The position numbers were made by a program, and so were the translations under genes. A DNA stretch of 64,000 nt, from the NCBI GenBank assembly GCA_013285505.1, contig CP053450.1, forward strand, positions 2,154,796 to 2,218,795, written 5' to 3'. Under the pieces are notes generated by a model, which saw only the letters and a list, made by a program, of their open reading frames with translations, did not search any database and had not been told where the DNA came from. The DNA comes from Planctomycetota bacterium (lineage in GTDB: Bacteria; Planctomycetota; Phycisphaerae; Phycisphaerales; UBA1924). Within the stretch, counting starts at the first letter, position 1. Every line of letters starts with the position of its first letter. Positions 29,183 through 38,460 of the stretch are shown here, piece by piece.

Positions 29183-30411
29183 GTCGTCCGTTGGCCATCC
29201 CATTCACCTGCCTGTTCCTCGTAATGCTCGGGTTCAGCGTCACCCTGGCGGTCCTGCCGTCCCGGCTCGGCCGCGTCGTGCTTGGCCCGACACAGCCGCC
29301 CGACGCGACCGCGTTTCACGTCGGGGCGCTGACGGGCGTGTACGCCCTTGCACAGTTCATTGCGGCGCCGCTGTGGGGGCGATGGTCCGATCGGCACGGC
29401 AGGCGGACGGCGCTGCTCTGGAGTCTCTCCGGCTTCGGCGCATCGCAGATCCTTTGCGGCTTGGCGACAGGTCTGCCCTTCCTCTACGCGGGGCGGATCC
29501 TCGGGGGCGTCTTCTCCGGAGCCATATTCCCGATCGCGGCAGGGTCGGTCGCCGCTGCGTTGCCCGGGCACCGCCAAGCGCAGGGCATGGCCTGGCTGAG
29601 CGCCTCTGCGGCGCTCGGCGTTGTCGCGGGCCCGATCCTCGGGGGCATGTCGGCGAGGCAGTCGTGGAGTTGGGATACACCCGTAGGCCGCATAGTCATT
29701 GACGGCTTCGCGGCGCCATTCTTCGCGTTGACAGCCATCTCGGCGGTGATGATCGCCATAGTGCTTCTTCTTTGGCGCGCCGAGTCGCCGCGTACGAATC
29801 ACAGCGCAGCGCGCCACGAGGGGGCGGGCTGGGCGGCCGTGGGGCTCCGGATGCGCGGGCTCTTGATGCTCGTCTTCGCGAGTCAGGTCGCGATGGCGCT
29901 GTTCATGACTGCCTTCGCGCTATACGCCGATGCGAGGCTTCGCCTCGGACCCGGCGGGATCGGCGCCGTCTTCGCGCTGTGCGGGCTGATCACCGCATCC
30001 GTGCAGTTGGGAGCGATCTGGCTCCTGGCTCGCTGGTGGGGTGAATGGGCGCAGGTCGGCATGGGATTCGGCGCCATGGGAGTTGGCCTCGCCGCCTTCC
30101 CACTGGCGCCCGCACTCAGTCTCGCAGCCGTTGCCGTCGGGATCTTCGTCGTAGGCTCCGCGATCGTCGCGCCGAGTCTTCTCTCGCTCTCAACGAGCGA
30201 CAGTCCGGACGCAACGGGGATGGCCGCGGGTCTCGTGGGATCGGCGACGTACCTCGGCCAGGTCGCGGGACCTCTGGCGGCAAGCGCGCTCTTCGTCTGG
30301 GATGCCGCAGCCCCGTTCTATGCGGCCAGTCTCTTGACACTTGCAGCCGCGGCGTGGGTGGTGTGGCGCCATAGGTCAGAACAACACCGCAATCAGGAGG
30401 TATACGAATGA
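29179..30411 (+). CDS. MFS transporter (drug/metabolite exporter type)
   Basis: The 410-residue protein has twelve helices. The loop motif after helix 2 is APLWGRWSDRHGRRTAL, typical of the drug:H+ antiporter families. The start is chosen as ATGAGTCGT, overlapping the previous stop (ATGA); an ATG about 40 bases upstream is possible. The substrate is unknown. It overlaps the next gene by ATGA. Confidence 0.8.
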   Translation: MSRPLAIPFTCLFLVMLGFSVTLAVLPSRLGRVVLGPTQPPDATAFHVGALTGVYALAQFIAAPLWGRWSDRHGRRTALLWSLSGFGASQILCGLATGLPFLYAGRILGGVFSGAIFPIAAGSVAAALPGHRQAQGMAWLSASAALGVVAGPILGGMSARQSWSWDTPVGRIVIDGFAAPFFALTAISAVMIAIVLLLWRAESPRTNHSAARHEGAGWAAVGLRMRGLLMLVFASQVAMALFMTAFALYADARLRLGPGGIGAVFALCGLITASVQLGAIWLLARWWGEWAQVGMGFGAMGVGLAAFPLAPALSLAAVAVGIFVVGSAIVAPSLLSLSTSDSPDATGMAAGLVGSATYLGQVAGPLAASALFVWDAAAPFYAASLLTLAAAAWVVWRHRSEQHRNQEVYE

Positions 30412-31454
30412 TCCAAGGGAGCATCAGAGTTGCCGTCAACGGATACGGCGTCATTGGAAAGCGAGTCGCAGCAGCGGTGCGCCTCCAGACGGACATGGAA
30501 CTGGCCGGAATCGCGGACGTGGCGACCGACTATCGCGTCAAAGCCGCGATCGCCGGGGGTGCCCGAGTGTTCGCTGCCACCGAGGAGAGCGTCCAGGAGA
30601 TGCATGATGCCGGCGTTCCTGCCGAAGGGACAATCGAGGATCTACTGAGCGTGGCCGATGTCGTCGTCGATTGCACGCCGAAGGGCGTCGCCGCGGGGAA
30701 TCTCGAACGCTATCGATCGTCCGGCGTAAAGGCCATCTTCCATGGCGGGGAGAAGCACTCCCTCACGGGCCACTCGTTCGTGGCCCAGGCGAACTACGAG
30801 TCAGCGATCGGTCGCGACGCCACGCGTGTGGTCTCTTGCAACACCACCAGCATCGTGCGCGTGCTGGGAGCGCTCCAGGACGCCGGCGTTCTCGTCAATG
30901 CCCGCGGCGTCCTCATTCGGCGCGCCACCGACCCCTGGGAATCCGACCACTCGGGCATCATGAACACAATCGTCCCTGAGGCCCACATACCCAGCCACCA
31001 GGGACCGGACGCCCAGAGCGTCAGGCCGGAGCTCGACTTGGTCACCATGGCCGCAAAGGCATCTCACACTCAGACCCACAACCACTACTGGACACTCCGG
31101 CTCACGCCCGGCACATCGCGAGATGATCTGCTGTCGGCATTGCGAGTTGCGCCGCGCATCGCCTTCATACGGATGCGCGACGGCATCGTGGCCCTCAACA
31201 GCACCGTAGAGCTCATGCACGACCTCGGCCGACCGCGTGGCGACATGTGGGAGGTGGCCGTCTGGGATGACGTTCTCAGCGTGCAGGGCGATGAGGCGTT
31301 CCTCACCTATCAGGTCGACAACCAGGCGATCGTGATCCCGGAGACGATCGATGCGATCCGTGCACTGGCCGGGACAGTTCGCGATGGATACCAGTCCATC
31401 GCAGAGACCGATGAGTCGCTCGGCGTCAGGCGGGAGTTCCTGGCCAGATCGTGA
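30408..31454 (+). CDS. gap: Type II (archaeal-type) glyceraldehyde-3-phosphate dehydrogenase
   Basis: The 348-residue protein matches the archaeal GAPDH class rather than the common bacterial type I: VAVNGYGVIGKRVAAAV at the nucleotide site, then the active-site Cys in VSCNTTSIVRVL (residue about 144). It oxidises glyceraldehyde 3-phosphate to 1,3-bisphosphoglycerate with NAD(P). Together with the archaeal-type AMP phosphorylase earlier in the array, it suggests an archaeal-like or transferred carbon module. It is the last gene of the island block. Confidence 0.88.
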   Translation: MIQGSIRVAVNGYGVIGKRVAAAVRLQTDMELAGIADVATDYRVKAAIAGGARVFAATEESVQEMHDAGVPAEGTIEDLLSVADVVVDCTPKGVAAGNLERYRSSGVKAIFHGGEKHSLTGHSFVAQANYESAIGRDATRVVSCNTTSIVRVLGALQDAGVLVNARGVLIRRATDPWESDHSGIMNTIVPEAHIPSHQGPDAQSVRPELDLVTMAAKASHTQTHNHYWTLRLTPGTSRDDLLSALRVAPRIAFIRMRDGIVALNSTVELMHDLGRPRGDMWEVAVWDDVLSVQGDEAFLTYQVDNQAIVIPETIDAIRALAGTVRDGYQSIAETDESLGVRREFLARS

Positions 31455-31760
31455 GAAGGGATACCTGTTCGACTTCGCCTCTGACAGGCACGGCGGCAAG
31501 CCCGAGAGCCGGCCCAAGTAGAGGCCGTTCATCGGGCTCTTCACGCTCGATGGCACGACCCCCACGCAGAGGAGCAGTTCTTCCGCCTGGTCGGTGACCC
31601 GCCTGGGATTCTTCCGTGTGCAGGCTGGGTCCGGAGCGGAGCGAGCGGCGCATGCCGTGCCCCCATGCGATCCCCGGACATGTCTGGGTGGTCATGGTCC
31701 GATTCGACTCGTCCGAAGGCGGCTGACGCCGCTGCGGGCGATGGGGTACAATGCCGCCCC
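31455..31760 (+). other. Intergenic region between island block 1 and pump cluster 2
   Basis: No gene or terminator is convincing here. Its last 40 bases hold a good promoter (see separate entry). Short frames through it lack start signals and conserved motifs. Confidence 0.5.
31723..31752 (+). promoter_or_regulatory. Candidate promoter giving near-leaderless mRNA for pump cluster 2
   Basis: CTGACG (31,723-31,728), an 18-bp spacer and TACAAT (31,747-31,752) end only 8 bases before the ATG at 31,761. Transcription would start at or next to the start codon, so the first gene would be translated from a leaderless or near-leaderless message. There is no Shine-Dalgarno sequence ahead of that ATG. 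Confidence 0.45.
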
Positions 31761-32207
31761 ATGGGAACGTCCCGCTGCCATTTTGCGATCGCCTGGGTGG
31801 CCTTGTTGGCCCAGGTCGTTGCCGCCGCCCTGGGGCCCTCCGGCCTGCTGCTGTGCCGCGAAGCAGACGGCTCAACTCATTACGAGTGGGTTGGGGAGCA
31901 TTGTTGCTCCGATGAAGGCGTGATCGATCCGAGCTCGGCCCCGACCGTCGAATCGGCGGGCGACTGGTCACAGACGTGCATCGGCTGTGTTGACGATCTG
32001 GTCGGTCAGATTCCGGCAGTGAGCAAGGGCCGGCCGACGACTGACTCCGAGTCTCCGGAGTTGTTCCTAGCCCATGCTCCCGTGGGCGTACTGTCTGATC
32101 TCTTTCTCGACGGATCGGTCGCCGCGGACTCGCCAACGCTATCGCCTGGCGAAGGACCTCCAACGCAGGTGATGCGCGCCCTGCGCGCAACCGTGCTGCT
32201 TCTGTAG
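31761..32207 (+). CDS. Small exported Cys-rich protein heading the second pump cluster
   Basis: This 148-residue protein has a signal-like helix (AIAWVALLAQVVAAALG), a cysteine cluster (LLLCREADGSTHYEW ... HCCSDEG, then TCIGCVDDL), a Pro-rich middle and a hydrophobic end (MRALRATVLLL). It stands in the same place before a TolC-CusB-RND set as the protein at 1,318 and has the same size and layout, though sequence identity looks low. A periplasmic metal-binding or sensing role is possible but unproven. Confidence 0.5.
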   Translation: MGTSRCHFAIAWVALLAQVVAAALGPSGLLLCREADGSTHYEWVGEHCCSDEGVIDPSSAPTVESAGDWSQTCIGCVDDLVGQIPAVSKGRPTTDSESPELFLAHAPVGVLSDLFLDGSVAADSPTLSPGEGPPTQVMRALRATVLLL

Positions 32208-32288
32208 ATCCCCTGAGCTGATTCAAGACCGCGGCCACCGCGCACTCGCGGTGGGTGTTGTGCTATCAATCCGCTCAGGGACCCTCAC

Positions 32289-33686
32289 ATGAATAGCAGA
32301 TCTCGACCAGCGCTCGCGCTGTGCCTCGTCATGGCCGGCTGCGCGGGTCCCATGGACCGCACGTGGGACGATTCGACATACCAGGCCATACGAGACCGCT
32401 ACGGGGAAAAGGACCGGCGAATCGCCGACGACTCCGACGACGGATCCGCGTGGCCGTCGACAAGCATCCATTCTCTCGATGCGCTGAGTGTCGAGGACGC
32501 GATCCGCATCGCGATCGTCAACAACCCTCGACTCCGAAGCGCCGGCTATCGCGTTGACGCTGCGACCGGTCGCGTCACGCAGGCCGGGCTCTACCCAAAC
32601 CCCGCGTTCGTTTTCGAGGGCGAAGGGCTCGGTTCGGACGCCGGGAGAGGGGGCGACACCATCTACAAGCTGGAGCAGGAGATCGTGCTCGGTGGCAAGC
32701 TCGACCGGGCCCGCGATGTCGCCGAGGCGGACCGGCTCGCGGCACAGGCGGCGTTCGTCGCCGAGGAGTTTGCTGTTGCATCCCGCGTCACTCGGGCGTA
32801 CTTCGACGCGCTGGCCTCAGCCGAAGGGCTCGCGCGCAGGCAGGATCTTGCCGATCTGGCCAATCAGCTCCTCGAGGCGGCTTCAGCCCAAGTGGACGCG
32901 GGCGCCGCCACAGAGCCGGATCGCCTTCGAGCGGAGGTGGTGGCTGAGCAGGCGCAGATCGAACTGGAGGCAGCTCGACTCGACGCCGACGCGTCCCGTC
33001 GAACACTCGCTTCTGTGATGGGGTTGGAAGAGACAATCGACCTGCCGCTTTCCACGAGCGCAATCGAGCTTCCGCAGCTTCCCGACAGAGAAGGACTGGT
33101 CGCTGCCGTGCTCGAAGCGAACAGCAGGGTTTCACTGGCCCGGATCGCACTTGAGCGGGCTCGCGCGGCGCACGCCCTCGCCAGATCCGAGGGTGTCCCA
33201 AACCTGTTCGCGGCGATTGGGCCTCGCTACTCCGACCCCGAGAATGAGACGACGCTCGATCTCAGCGTCGGAATCGGCATCCCACTGTTCGATCGCAACC
33301 AGGGCGAGATTCGCGCGGCGATGGCGGAAAGGTTGTCCGCGGCGGCTGAGCTCCGCAGTGTGCAGCTCGACCTGCTCGCCGAGGTGTCCGACGCATGGGC
33401 CGCCTATCAGGCCGCGCTCATGGCTGCAACCAGGTTCCGGGAGCAACTGCTTCCAAAGGCCGATCGCACCTTGGAGTTGACTCGTCAGGCCTACGAGCGC
33501 GGCAAGACGGACTACCTTCGCTTGCTGGATGCCCAGCAGGTGGTAGTTGAGTCCCGAATTGCGTATGTCGATGCGCTGCGCAGGCTGCACGAGGCCGCCG
33601 CGCTTCTGCGTGAACTTGCCCAAACAGATGCCCCATGGCGCGAGCCCAGACCTGCGGACTCGCCCGGGGACGAGGTGACCCCATGA
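32289..33686 (+). CDS. czcC: TolC-family outer-membrane lipoprotein of second metal pump
   Basis: The 465-residue protein has a lipoprotein signal ending in LVMAGC. The outer-membrane factor fold follows (ALSVEDAIRIAIVNNPRLR, YRVDAATGRVTQAGLYPNP, QEIVLGGKLDRAR). Cu/Zn/Cd efflux TolC proteins share the LGGKL motif. It forms the exit duct for the pump at 35,265. The stop overlaps the next ATG (ATGA). Confidence 0.85.
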   Translation: MNSRSRPALALCLVMAGCAGPMDRTWDDSTYQAIRDRYGEKDRRIADDSDDGSAWPSTSIHSLDALSVEDAIRIAIVNNPRLRSAGYRVDAATGRVTQAGLYPNPAFVFEGEGLGSDAGRGGDTIYKLEQEIVLGGKLDRARDVAEADRLAAQAAFVAEEFAVASRVTRAYFDALASAEGLARRQDLADLANQLLEAASAQVDAGAATEPDRLRAEVVAEQAQIELEAARLDADASRRTLASVMGLEETIDLPLSTSAIELPQLPDREGLVAAVLEANSRVSLARIALERARAAHALARSEGVPNLFAAIGPRYSDPENETTLDLSVGIGIPLFDRNQGEIRAAMAERLSAAAELRSVQLDLLAEVSDAWAAYQAALMAATRFREQLLPKADRTLELTRQAYERGKTDYLRLLDAQQVVVESRIAYVDALRRLHEAAALLRELAQTDAPWREPRPADSPGDEVTP

Positions 33687-35254
33687 ACACGAAGACAAAG
33701 CTGTTGCTGCTCCCTTCTCTGATTGCCATCGCCCTGCTGGGTGTCGGCTGCGACCGGGCGGAGGAACATGATGACCACGGCGCCGAGGCCGGCCGCGCCG
33801 AGTCCGACGGCCACGCGCATGGCGCCGAGGAGGACGAGCACACAGGGCAGGCCGGCGATGAGCACACCGAAGAGCAGCACGATCCTGGCTCGGAGGATCA
33901 CGGGGACGGAGAGTCTCATGAGGGGCACGGCCACGACGAGCACGAGGAGGATGTCGTCCGGTTGACGCCCGAGCAACTCGAGCGAGCCGGCGTGCGCATC
34001 GAGCCGCTGGCCAGCGGGACGATCACGACACACGTCACGCTTCCTGCCGAGGTTGGACTGAATCAGGACGCCGTGCTTCATGTGACGCCGCGCGTGCCCG
34101 GCATCGTCTCGGAAGTCCGAGCATTCCTCGGCAACGATGTCCGGGCAGGCGATCTCCTGGCCGTCATCGAGAGCCCGGAGCTGGGGGAGGCGAAGATCGC
34201 TTTCCTCCAAGCCGTCCAGGCCAAGGCCATCGCGGATGCCGAGCTTGACCGTCAGCGCACGATCAGCGAGAACACAGCGACCCTTTTGGACCACCTGCGT
34301 CAGGAGCTATCTACAGACGAACTTCAGGAGCGCGCGGCCGATCTGCGCATCGGTGCAAACAAGGGCCGCCTCTTGTCAGCGTACGCGCGGCTCCGCGCAG
34401 CCGAGGCCAACTATGCCCGAGAGAAGGAGCTGAGAGACAAGGGGCTCTCCACCCAGGCCGATCTCCTCGCTGCGCAGGAGGCGTACAACAGCAATCAGGC
34501 GGACTACTTCGCCGCGTTCGAGGATGTCGATTTCACGTTTCGACTCCGGTTTCAGGAGGCGGAGCGAGCGGCCCAGGTCGCGTCATCGGCTGTCGGAAAC
34601 GCCGAGCGCCGGCTGCACCTGCTGGGACTCTCGGATGAGCAGGTCCGCGGGATCGAGACTGAGCCCGACATCAATGTGTCCCGCTATGAGCTCACCGCGC
34701 CCATCGGTGGACGCATCGTGACCAAGCACATCACCAACGGCGAGCGCGTGTCGCTCGATGAAGCCGTCTACACCATCGCCAACCTCGACACCGTGTGGCT
34801 CAACATCTCGGTGTACGCACGGTATACCGACCTCATCGAAGAGGGCCAGGAAGTGACAGTCCATGCCGGTGGCCGGACCACGCGCGGCGTCGTGGACTAC
34901 ATCAGCGCCGTTGTTTCCGAAGACACGCGCACCGTCTTGGCGCGAGTTGTGCTGCCCAACGAGAACCGGGCATGGAAGCCCGGAGAGTTCGTGACCGTGC
35001 GGGTGGAGACCGCCAGACTGTCCGCCGACCGGGTGGTCCCCATCGAGGCCATCCAGTTCTACGAGGGTCGGGAGGTCATCTTCGTGCAGGGCGAGGAAGG
35101 CATCATGCCCGTTCCGGTTCGCATTGGGACTCGCAACGACCGCTTCGTCGCACTGATCGGTGACGAGGTGGCGCTCGGTGCGCCGGTCGTGACCGCGAAC
35201 AGCTTCTTGATGAAGGCCGAGCTCGGCAAGAGCGCCGCCGGCCACGACCACTGA
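33683..35254 (+). CDS. czcB: RND efflux periplasmic adaptor (CzcB-like) with long His/Asp/Glu-rich N-terminus
   Basis: The 523-residue adaptor starts at ATG in the ATGA overlap. It has a lipoprotein-like signal (LLGVGCDRAEEH), then about 70 residues rich in His, Asp and Glu (e.g. HAHGAEEDEHT, GHGHDEHEEDV) that can bind divalent metal. The adaptor core follows (VGLNQDAVLHVTPRVPGIV, VIESPELGEAKI, YELTAPIGGRIVTKHI). It bridges the pump and TolC. The His-rich segment fits a Zn/Co/Cd/Ni-type system. Confidence 0.85.
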   Translation: MNTKTKLLLLPSLIAIALLGVGCDRAEEHDDHGAEAGRAESDGHAHGAEEDEHTGQAGDEHTEEQHDPGSEDHGDGESHEGHGHDEHEEDVVRLTPEQLERAGVRIEPLASGTITTHVTLPAEVGLNQDAVLHVTPRVPGIVSEVRAFLGNDVRAGDLLAVIESPELGEAKIAFLQAVQAKAIADAELDRQRTISENTATLLDHLRQELSTDELQERAADLRIGANKGRLLSAYARLRAAEANYAREKELRDKGLSTQADLLAAQEAYNSNQADYFAAFEDVDFTFRLRFQEAERAAQVASSAVGNAERRLHLLGLSDEQVRGIETEPDINVSRYELTAPIGGRIVTKHITNGERVSLDEAVYTIANLDTVWLNISVYARYTDLIEEGQEVTVHAGGRTTRGVVDYISAVVSEDTRTVLARVVLPNENRAWKPGEFVTVRVETARLSADRVVPIEAIQFYEGREVIFVQGEEGIMPVPVRIGTRNDRFVALIGDEVALGAPVVTANSFLMKAELGKSAAGHDH

Positions 35255-35264
35255 GGATTGCCAC

Positions 35265-38200
35265 ATGCTCGCCAGATTCATCGAGTTCTCCATCCGTCAG
35301 CGGGCGCTGGTGCTCATCGCCACGCTCGCGCTCGTGGGCATCGGAGCGTACAGCTTTACCCGACTTCCCATCGATGCCGTTCCGGACATCACAAATGTCC
35401 AAGTCCAGATCAACACGAATGTCCCCGCACTGTCCCCCTTGGAGATCGAGCAGCAGATCACGTTCCCGATCGAGTGGTCGATGGGGGGCCTGCCCAAGAT
35501 TGAGCAGATCCGGTCGCTCTCCCGCTACGGCCTCTCGCAGGTGACCGTGATCTTCGACGAGGGCACCGACATCTACTGGGCTCGCCAGCTCGTTGGAGAG
35601 CGCCTCACTGAGGCGAGGGAATCGCTGCCTCCCGGATTCGGTGAGCCCGTTATGGGGCCGATCTCAACTGGACTGGGCGAGATCTACATGTGGTCGGTGG
35701 AAGCCACTGGCCCAAAGCCTGACGGCACCGAGTACATGCCGCAGGATCTTCGGACGGTGCAAGACTGGATCATCCGGCCGCAGCTCCGCACGATCCCCGG
35801 CGTCACCGAGGTCAACAGCATTGGTGGCTACGAGAAGCAGTTCCATGTGACGCCCGACCCGGCCAAACTGATGGCCTACGGCCTCTCGTTCCGCAACATC
35901 ATGACGGCCGTGGCCGAAAACAACGCCAACGCCGGCGGCGGCTTCATCGAGCACGTCGGCGACGCGTACCTTGTGCGCGCGACGGGCCTCATCAAGGACA
36001 TCACCGACATAGAGAACATCATTCTCAAGACCGACGACGGCGTGCCCGTCTATGTCCGGGATGTTGCGAATGTGGCCGTTGGCGAAGAACTCCGCACCGG
36101 CGCTGCAACACACGACGCCCAAGAGGTCGTCATAGGCACCGCGATGATGCTGCTCGGCGCCAACAGCCGGACAGTGTCAGAAGACGTGCACGCGCGCATG
36201 GAGCAGATCCAGAAGACACTGCCTGAGAATGTCGAGATCCGAACGCTCTACAACCGAACGTATCTCGTCGAGGCGACGCTCAGAACGATCGAGAAGAACT
36301 TGTTCGAGGGCGCCATCCTCGTCATTGTCGTCCTGCTGCTGCTATTGGGCAACTTGCGGGCGGCAATCATCGTTGCGCTGGCCATCCCACTCTCGATGCT
36401 CTTCGCCGTGACTGGCATGGTTCAGAACGAAGTCAGCGCCAACTTGCTCAGCCTCGGCGCCATTGACTTTGGCATCATTGTCGACGGGTCAGTCGTCTTC
36501 GTCGAGAACATCATTCGTCGCCTGTCCGAGGAGCAGGAGCGCAAGGGCCGGAAGCTCGCCAGGGACGAACGACTGTCGATTATCGCGGAAGCTGGAAAGC
36601 AGGTCGCTAAGCCCACGCTCTTCGGCATGCTCATTATCATGATCGTCTACCTGCCGATTCTCACGCTGACCGGGGTGGAGGGCAAGATGTTTCGCCCCAT
36701 GGCCGGCGTCGTCCTTCTCGCGCTGGCTGGGGCCTTGATCCTGACGTTCACGTTCGTTCCCGCTGCATGCGCCTTGGTACTTCGAGGGCGATTCTCGGAA
36801 AAGGAGAGCTTCCTGATTCGGTGGATCAAGCGAGGCTATCGGCCGGGGCTCGACTGGGCGTTGCGAGCCCGATACGTGACGGTTGGCGTGGCTGTCGCCA
36901 TCCTGATCGGGGCCGGGCTCTTGGCGACGCGCCTCGGGAGCGAGTTCGTGCCGCAGCTCGGTGAGGGAGCCTTGGCGGTCCAGCCCGCTCGTATCCCGAG
37001 CATCGGCATTTCGACAAGCGTCGAGATGCAGAAGGAGGTGGAGCGTGTGCTTCGTGACGAATTCCCGGATGAGATCGCCAGCATCTTTGCACGGACGGGA
37101 ACCGCCGAGGTTGCAACCGACCCCATGGGGCCGAACGTCAGCGACACCTACCTGATGCTCACGCCTCGCCGGGAATGGAAGCGGGCCAGCACGCAGGAGG
37201 AGTTGGCGGAGGAGATCGAGTCGGTCCTGACATCGGTCCCGGGCCAGAACTTCGAGATTTCGCAGCCTATTGAGCTGCGATTCAATGAACTGATCAGCGG
37301 CGTTCGATCTGATGTCGCCGTCAAAGTGTTCGGCGATGACATGGACGAGTTGCTCCAGTCAGCGAATGAGATTGCGTCTGTGCTGCTCGAGATCCCTGGC
37401 GGCGCCGACATCAAGGTCGAACAGGTGAGCGGCCTATCGATTCTGACTGTGGATGTCGACCGCGAGAGGATCGCCCGATACGGCCTCAATGTGAGCGATG
37501 TACAGGAGGTTGTTGCGATCGCCTTTGGTGGGGAGGAGGCCGGCACGCTCTATCAGGGAGACCGCCGCTTCCCAATCGTCGTCCGACTGCCTGAGGAACT
37601 CCGAGGACAGATGGATCTGGTCCGCCAGATTCCGATCCCATTGCCGGATGGGGGTGGTCCCGCCCTCGCCTCTGCGGAACCCACCATGCACGGGCTCGGA
37701 TCCGGTATCAGGTATATTCCTCTCGAAGCCGTCGCCAGTGTCGAAGTCGCCGAAGGCCCCAACCAGATCAGCCGGGAGAATGCCAAGCGCCGCATCGTCG
37801 TGCAGGCGAACGTGCGCGGCCGCGATCTCGGCTCCTTCGTGGCAGAGGCTCAGGATCGCATCGACGCGGCTGTCGATCTTCCCGAAGGATACTACCTGGA
37901 ATGGGGCGGCCAGTTCGAGAATCTCGCGCGTGCGCGGCAGCGACTGATGATCGTCGTCCCTGTCGCGCTCACGCTGATCTTTATCATGCTCTTCAGCGCA
38001 TTCGGGAATGCCCGACACGCGATCCTGGTCTACACGGGGGTTCCGCTTGCGCTGACAGGCGGTGTGTTGTTCCTGTGGTTGCGGGGCATGCCGTTCAGCA
38101 TCAGCGCAGGCGTCGGATTCATCGCACTCTCGGGCGTGGCCGTGCTCAACGGCGTGGTGATGATCACCTTCATCAATCAGCTCCGGGACGCGGGCAAACC

Positions 38201-38441
38201 GCTGCGCGAGGCAGTAGTTGAAGGGAGCTTGTCACGCCTGCGCCCCGTTCTCATGACGGCCCTCGTCGCCAGCCTCGGCTTCGTTCCGATGGCTTTGAAC
38301 ACGGGTATGGGGGCCGAGGTGCAGCGCCCGCTCGCCACGGTCGTGATCGGGGGCCTGATCAGTTCCACAATCCTGACGCTCTTCGTCTTGCCGACCCTCT
38401 ACATGTGGTTCGGCGGGCGGAAGCAGGAGGTCGTCGTCTGA
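35265..38441 (+). CDS. czcA: Heavy-metal RND pump, divalent-ion type (CzcA-like)
   Basis: The 1,058-residue pump has the usual CzcA length. Helix 4 reads DFGIIVDGSVVFVEN, the DFGxxxDG signature of Zn/Co/Cd/Ni-type (HME1-3) pumps rather than the Cu/Ag type. It shows TFPIEWSMGGLPKIEQIRS and TNVQVQINTNVPALSPLEIE. It lacks the Cys-containing insertion found in the first pump at 7,527. It is followed within 20 bases by a PII gene. Confidence 0.92.
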   Translation: MLARFIEFSIRQRALVLIATLALVGIGAYSFTRLPIDAVPDITNVQVQINTNVPALSPLEIEQQITFPIEWSMGGLPKIEQIRSLSRYGLSQVTVIFDEGTDIYWARQLVGERLTEARESLPPGFGEPVMGPISTGLGEIYMWSVEATGPKPDGTEYMPQDLRTVQDWIIRPQLRTIPGVTEVNSIGGYEKQFHVTPDPAKLMAYGLSFRNIMTAVAENNANAGGGFIEHVGDAYLVRATGLIKDITDIENIILKTDDGVPVYVRDVANVAVGEELRTGAATHDAQEVVIGTAMMLLGANSRTVSEDVHARMEQIQKTLPENVEIRTLYNRTYLVEATLRTIEKNLFEGAILVIVVLLLLLGNLRAAIIVALAIPLSMLFAVTGMVQNEVSANLLSLGAIDFGIIVDGSVVFVENIIRRLSEEQERKGRKLARDERLSIIAEAGKQVAKPTLFGMLIIMIVYLPILTLTGVEGKMFRPMAGVVLLALAGALILTFTFVPAACALVLRGRFSEKESFLIRWIKRGYRPGLDWALRARYVTVGVAVAILIGAGLLATRLGSEFVPQLGEGALAVQPARIPSIGISTSVEMQKEVERVLRDEFPDEIASIFARTGTAEVATDPMGPNVSDTYLMLTPRREWKRASTQEELAEEIESVLTSVPGQNFEISQPIELRFNELISGVRSDVAVKVFGDDMDELLQSANEIASVLLEIPGGADIKVEQVSGLSILTVDVDRERIARYGLNVSDVQEVVAIAFGGEEAGTLYQGDRRFPIVVRLPEELRGQMDLVRQIPIPLPDGGGPALASAEPTMHGLGSGIRYIPLEAVASVEVAEGPNQISRENAKRRIVVQANVRGRDLGSFVAEAQDRIDAAVDLPEGYYLEWGGQFENLARARQRLMIVVPVALTLIFIMLFSAFGNARHAILVYTGVPLALTGGVLFLWLRGMPFSISAGVGFIALSGVAVLNGVVMITFINQLRDAGKPLREAVVEGSLSRLRPVLMTALVASLGFVPMALNTGMGAEVQRPLATVVIGGLISSTILTLFVLPTLYMWFGGRKQEVVV

Positions 38442-38460
38442 CGACACGAAGGAGGCACAT

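Noticed and set aside
28513..30411. A longer 632-residue version of the MFS transporter
   Set aside because: The first 220 residues are an Arg-rich shadow of the Cys-rich membrane protein; the helices begin only at 29,179.
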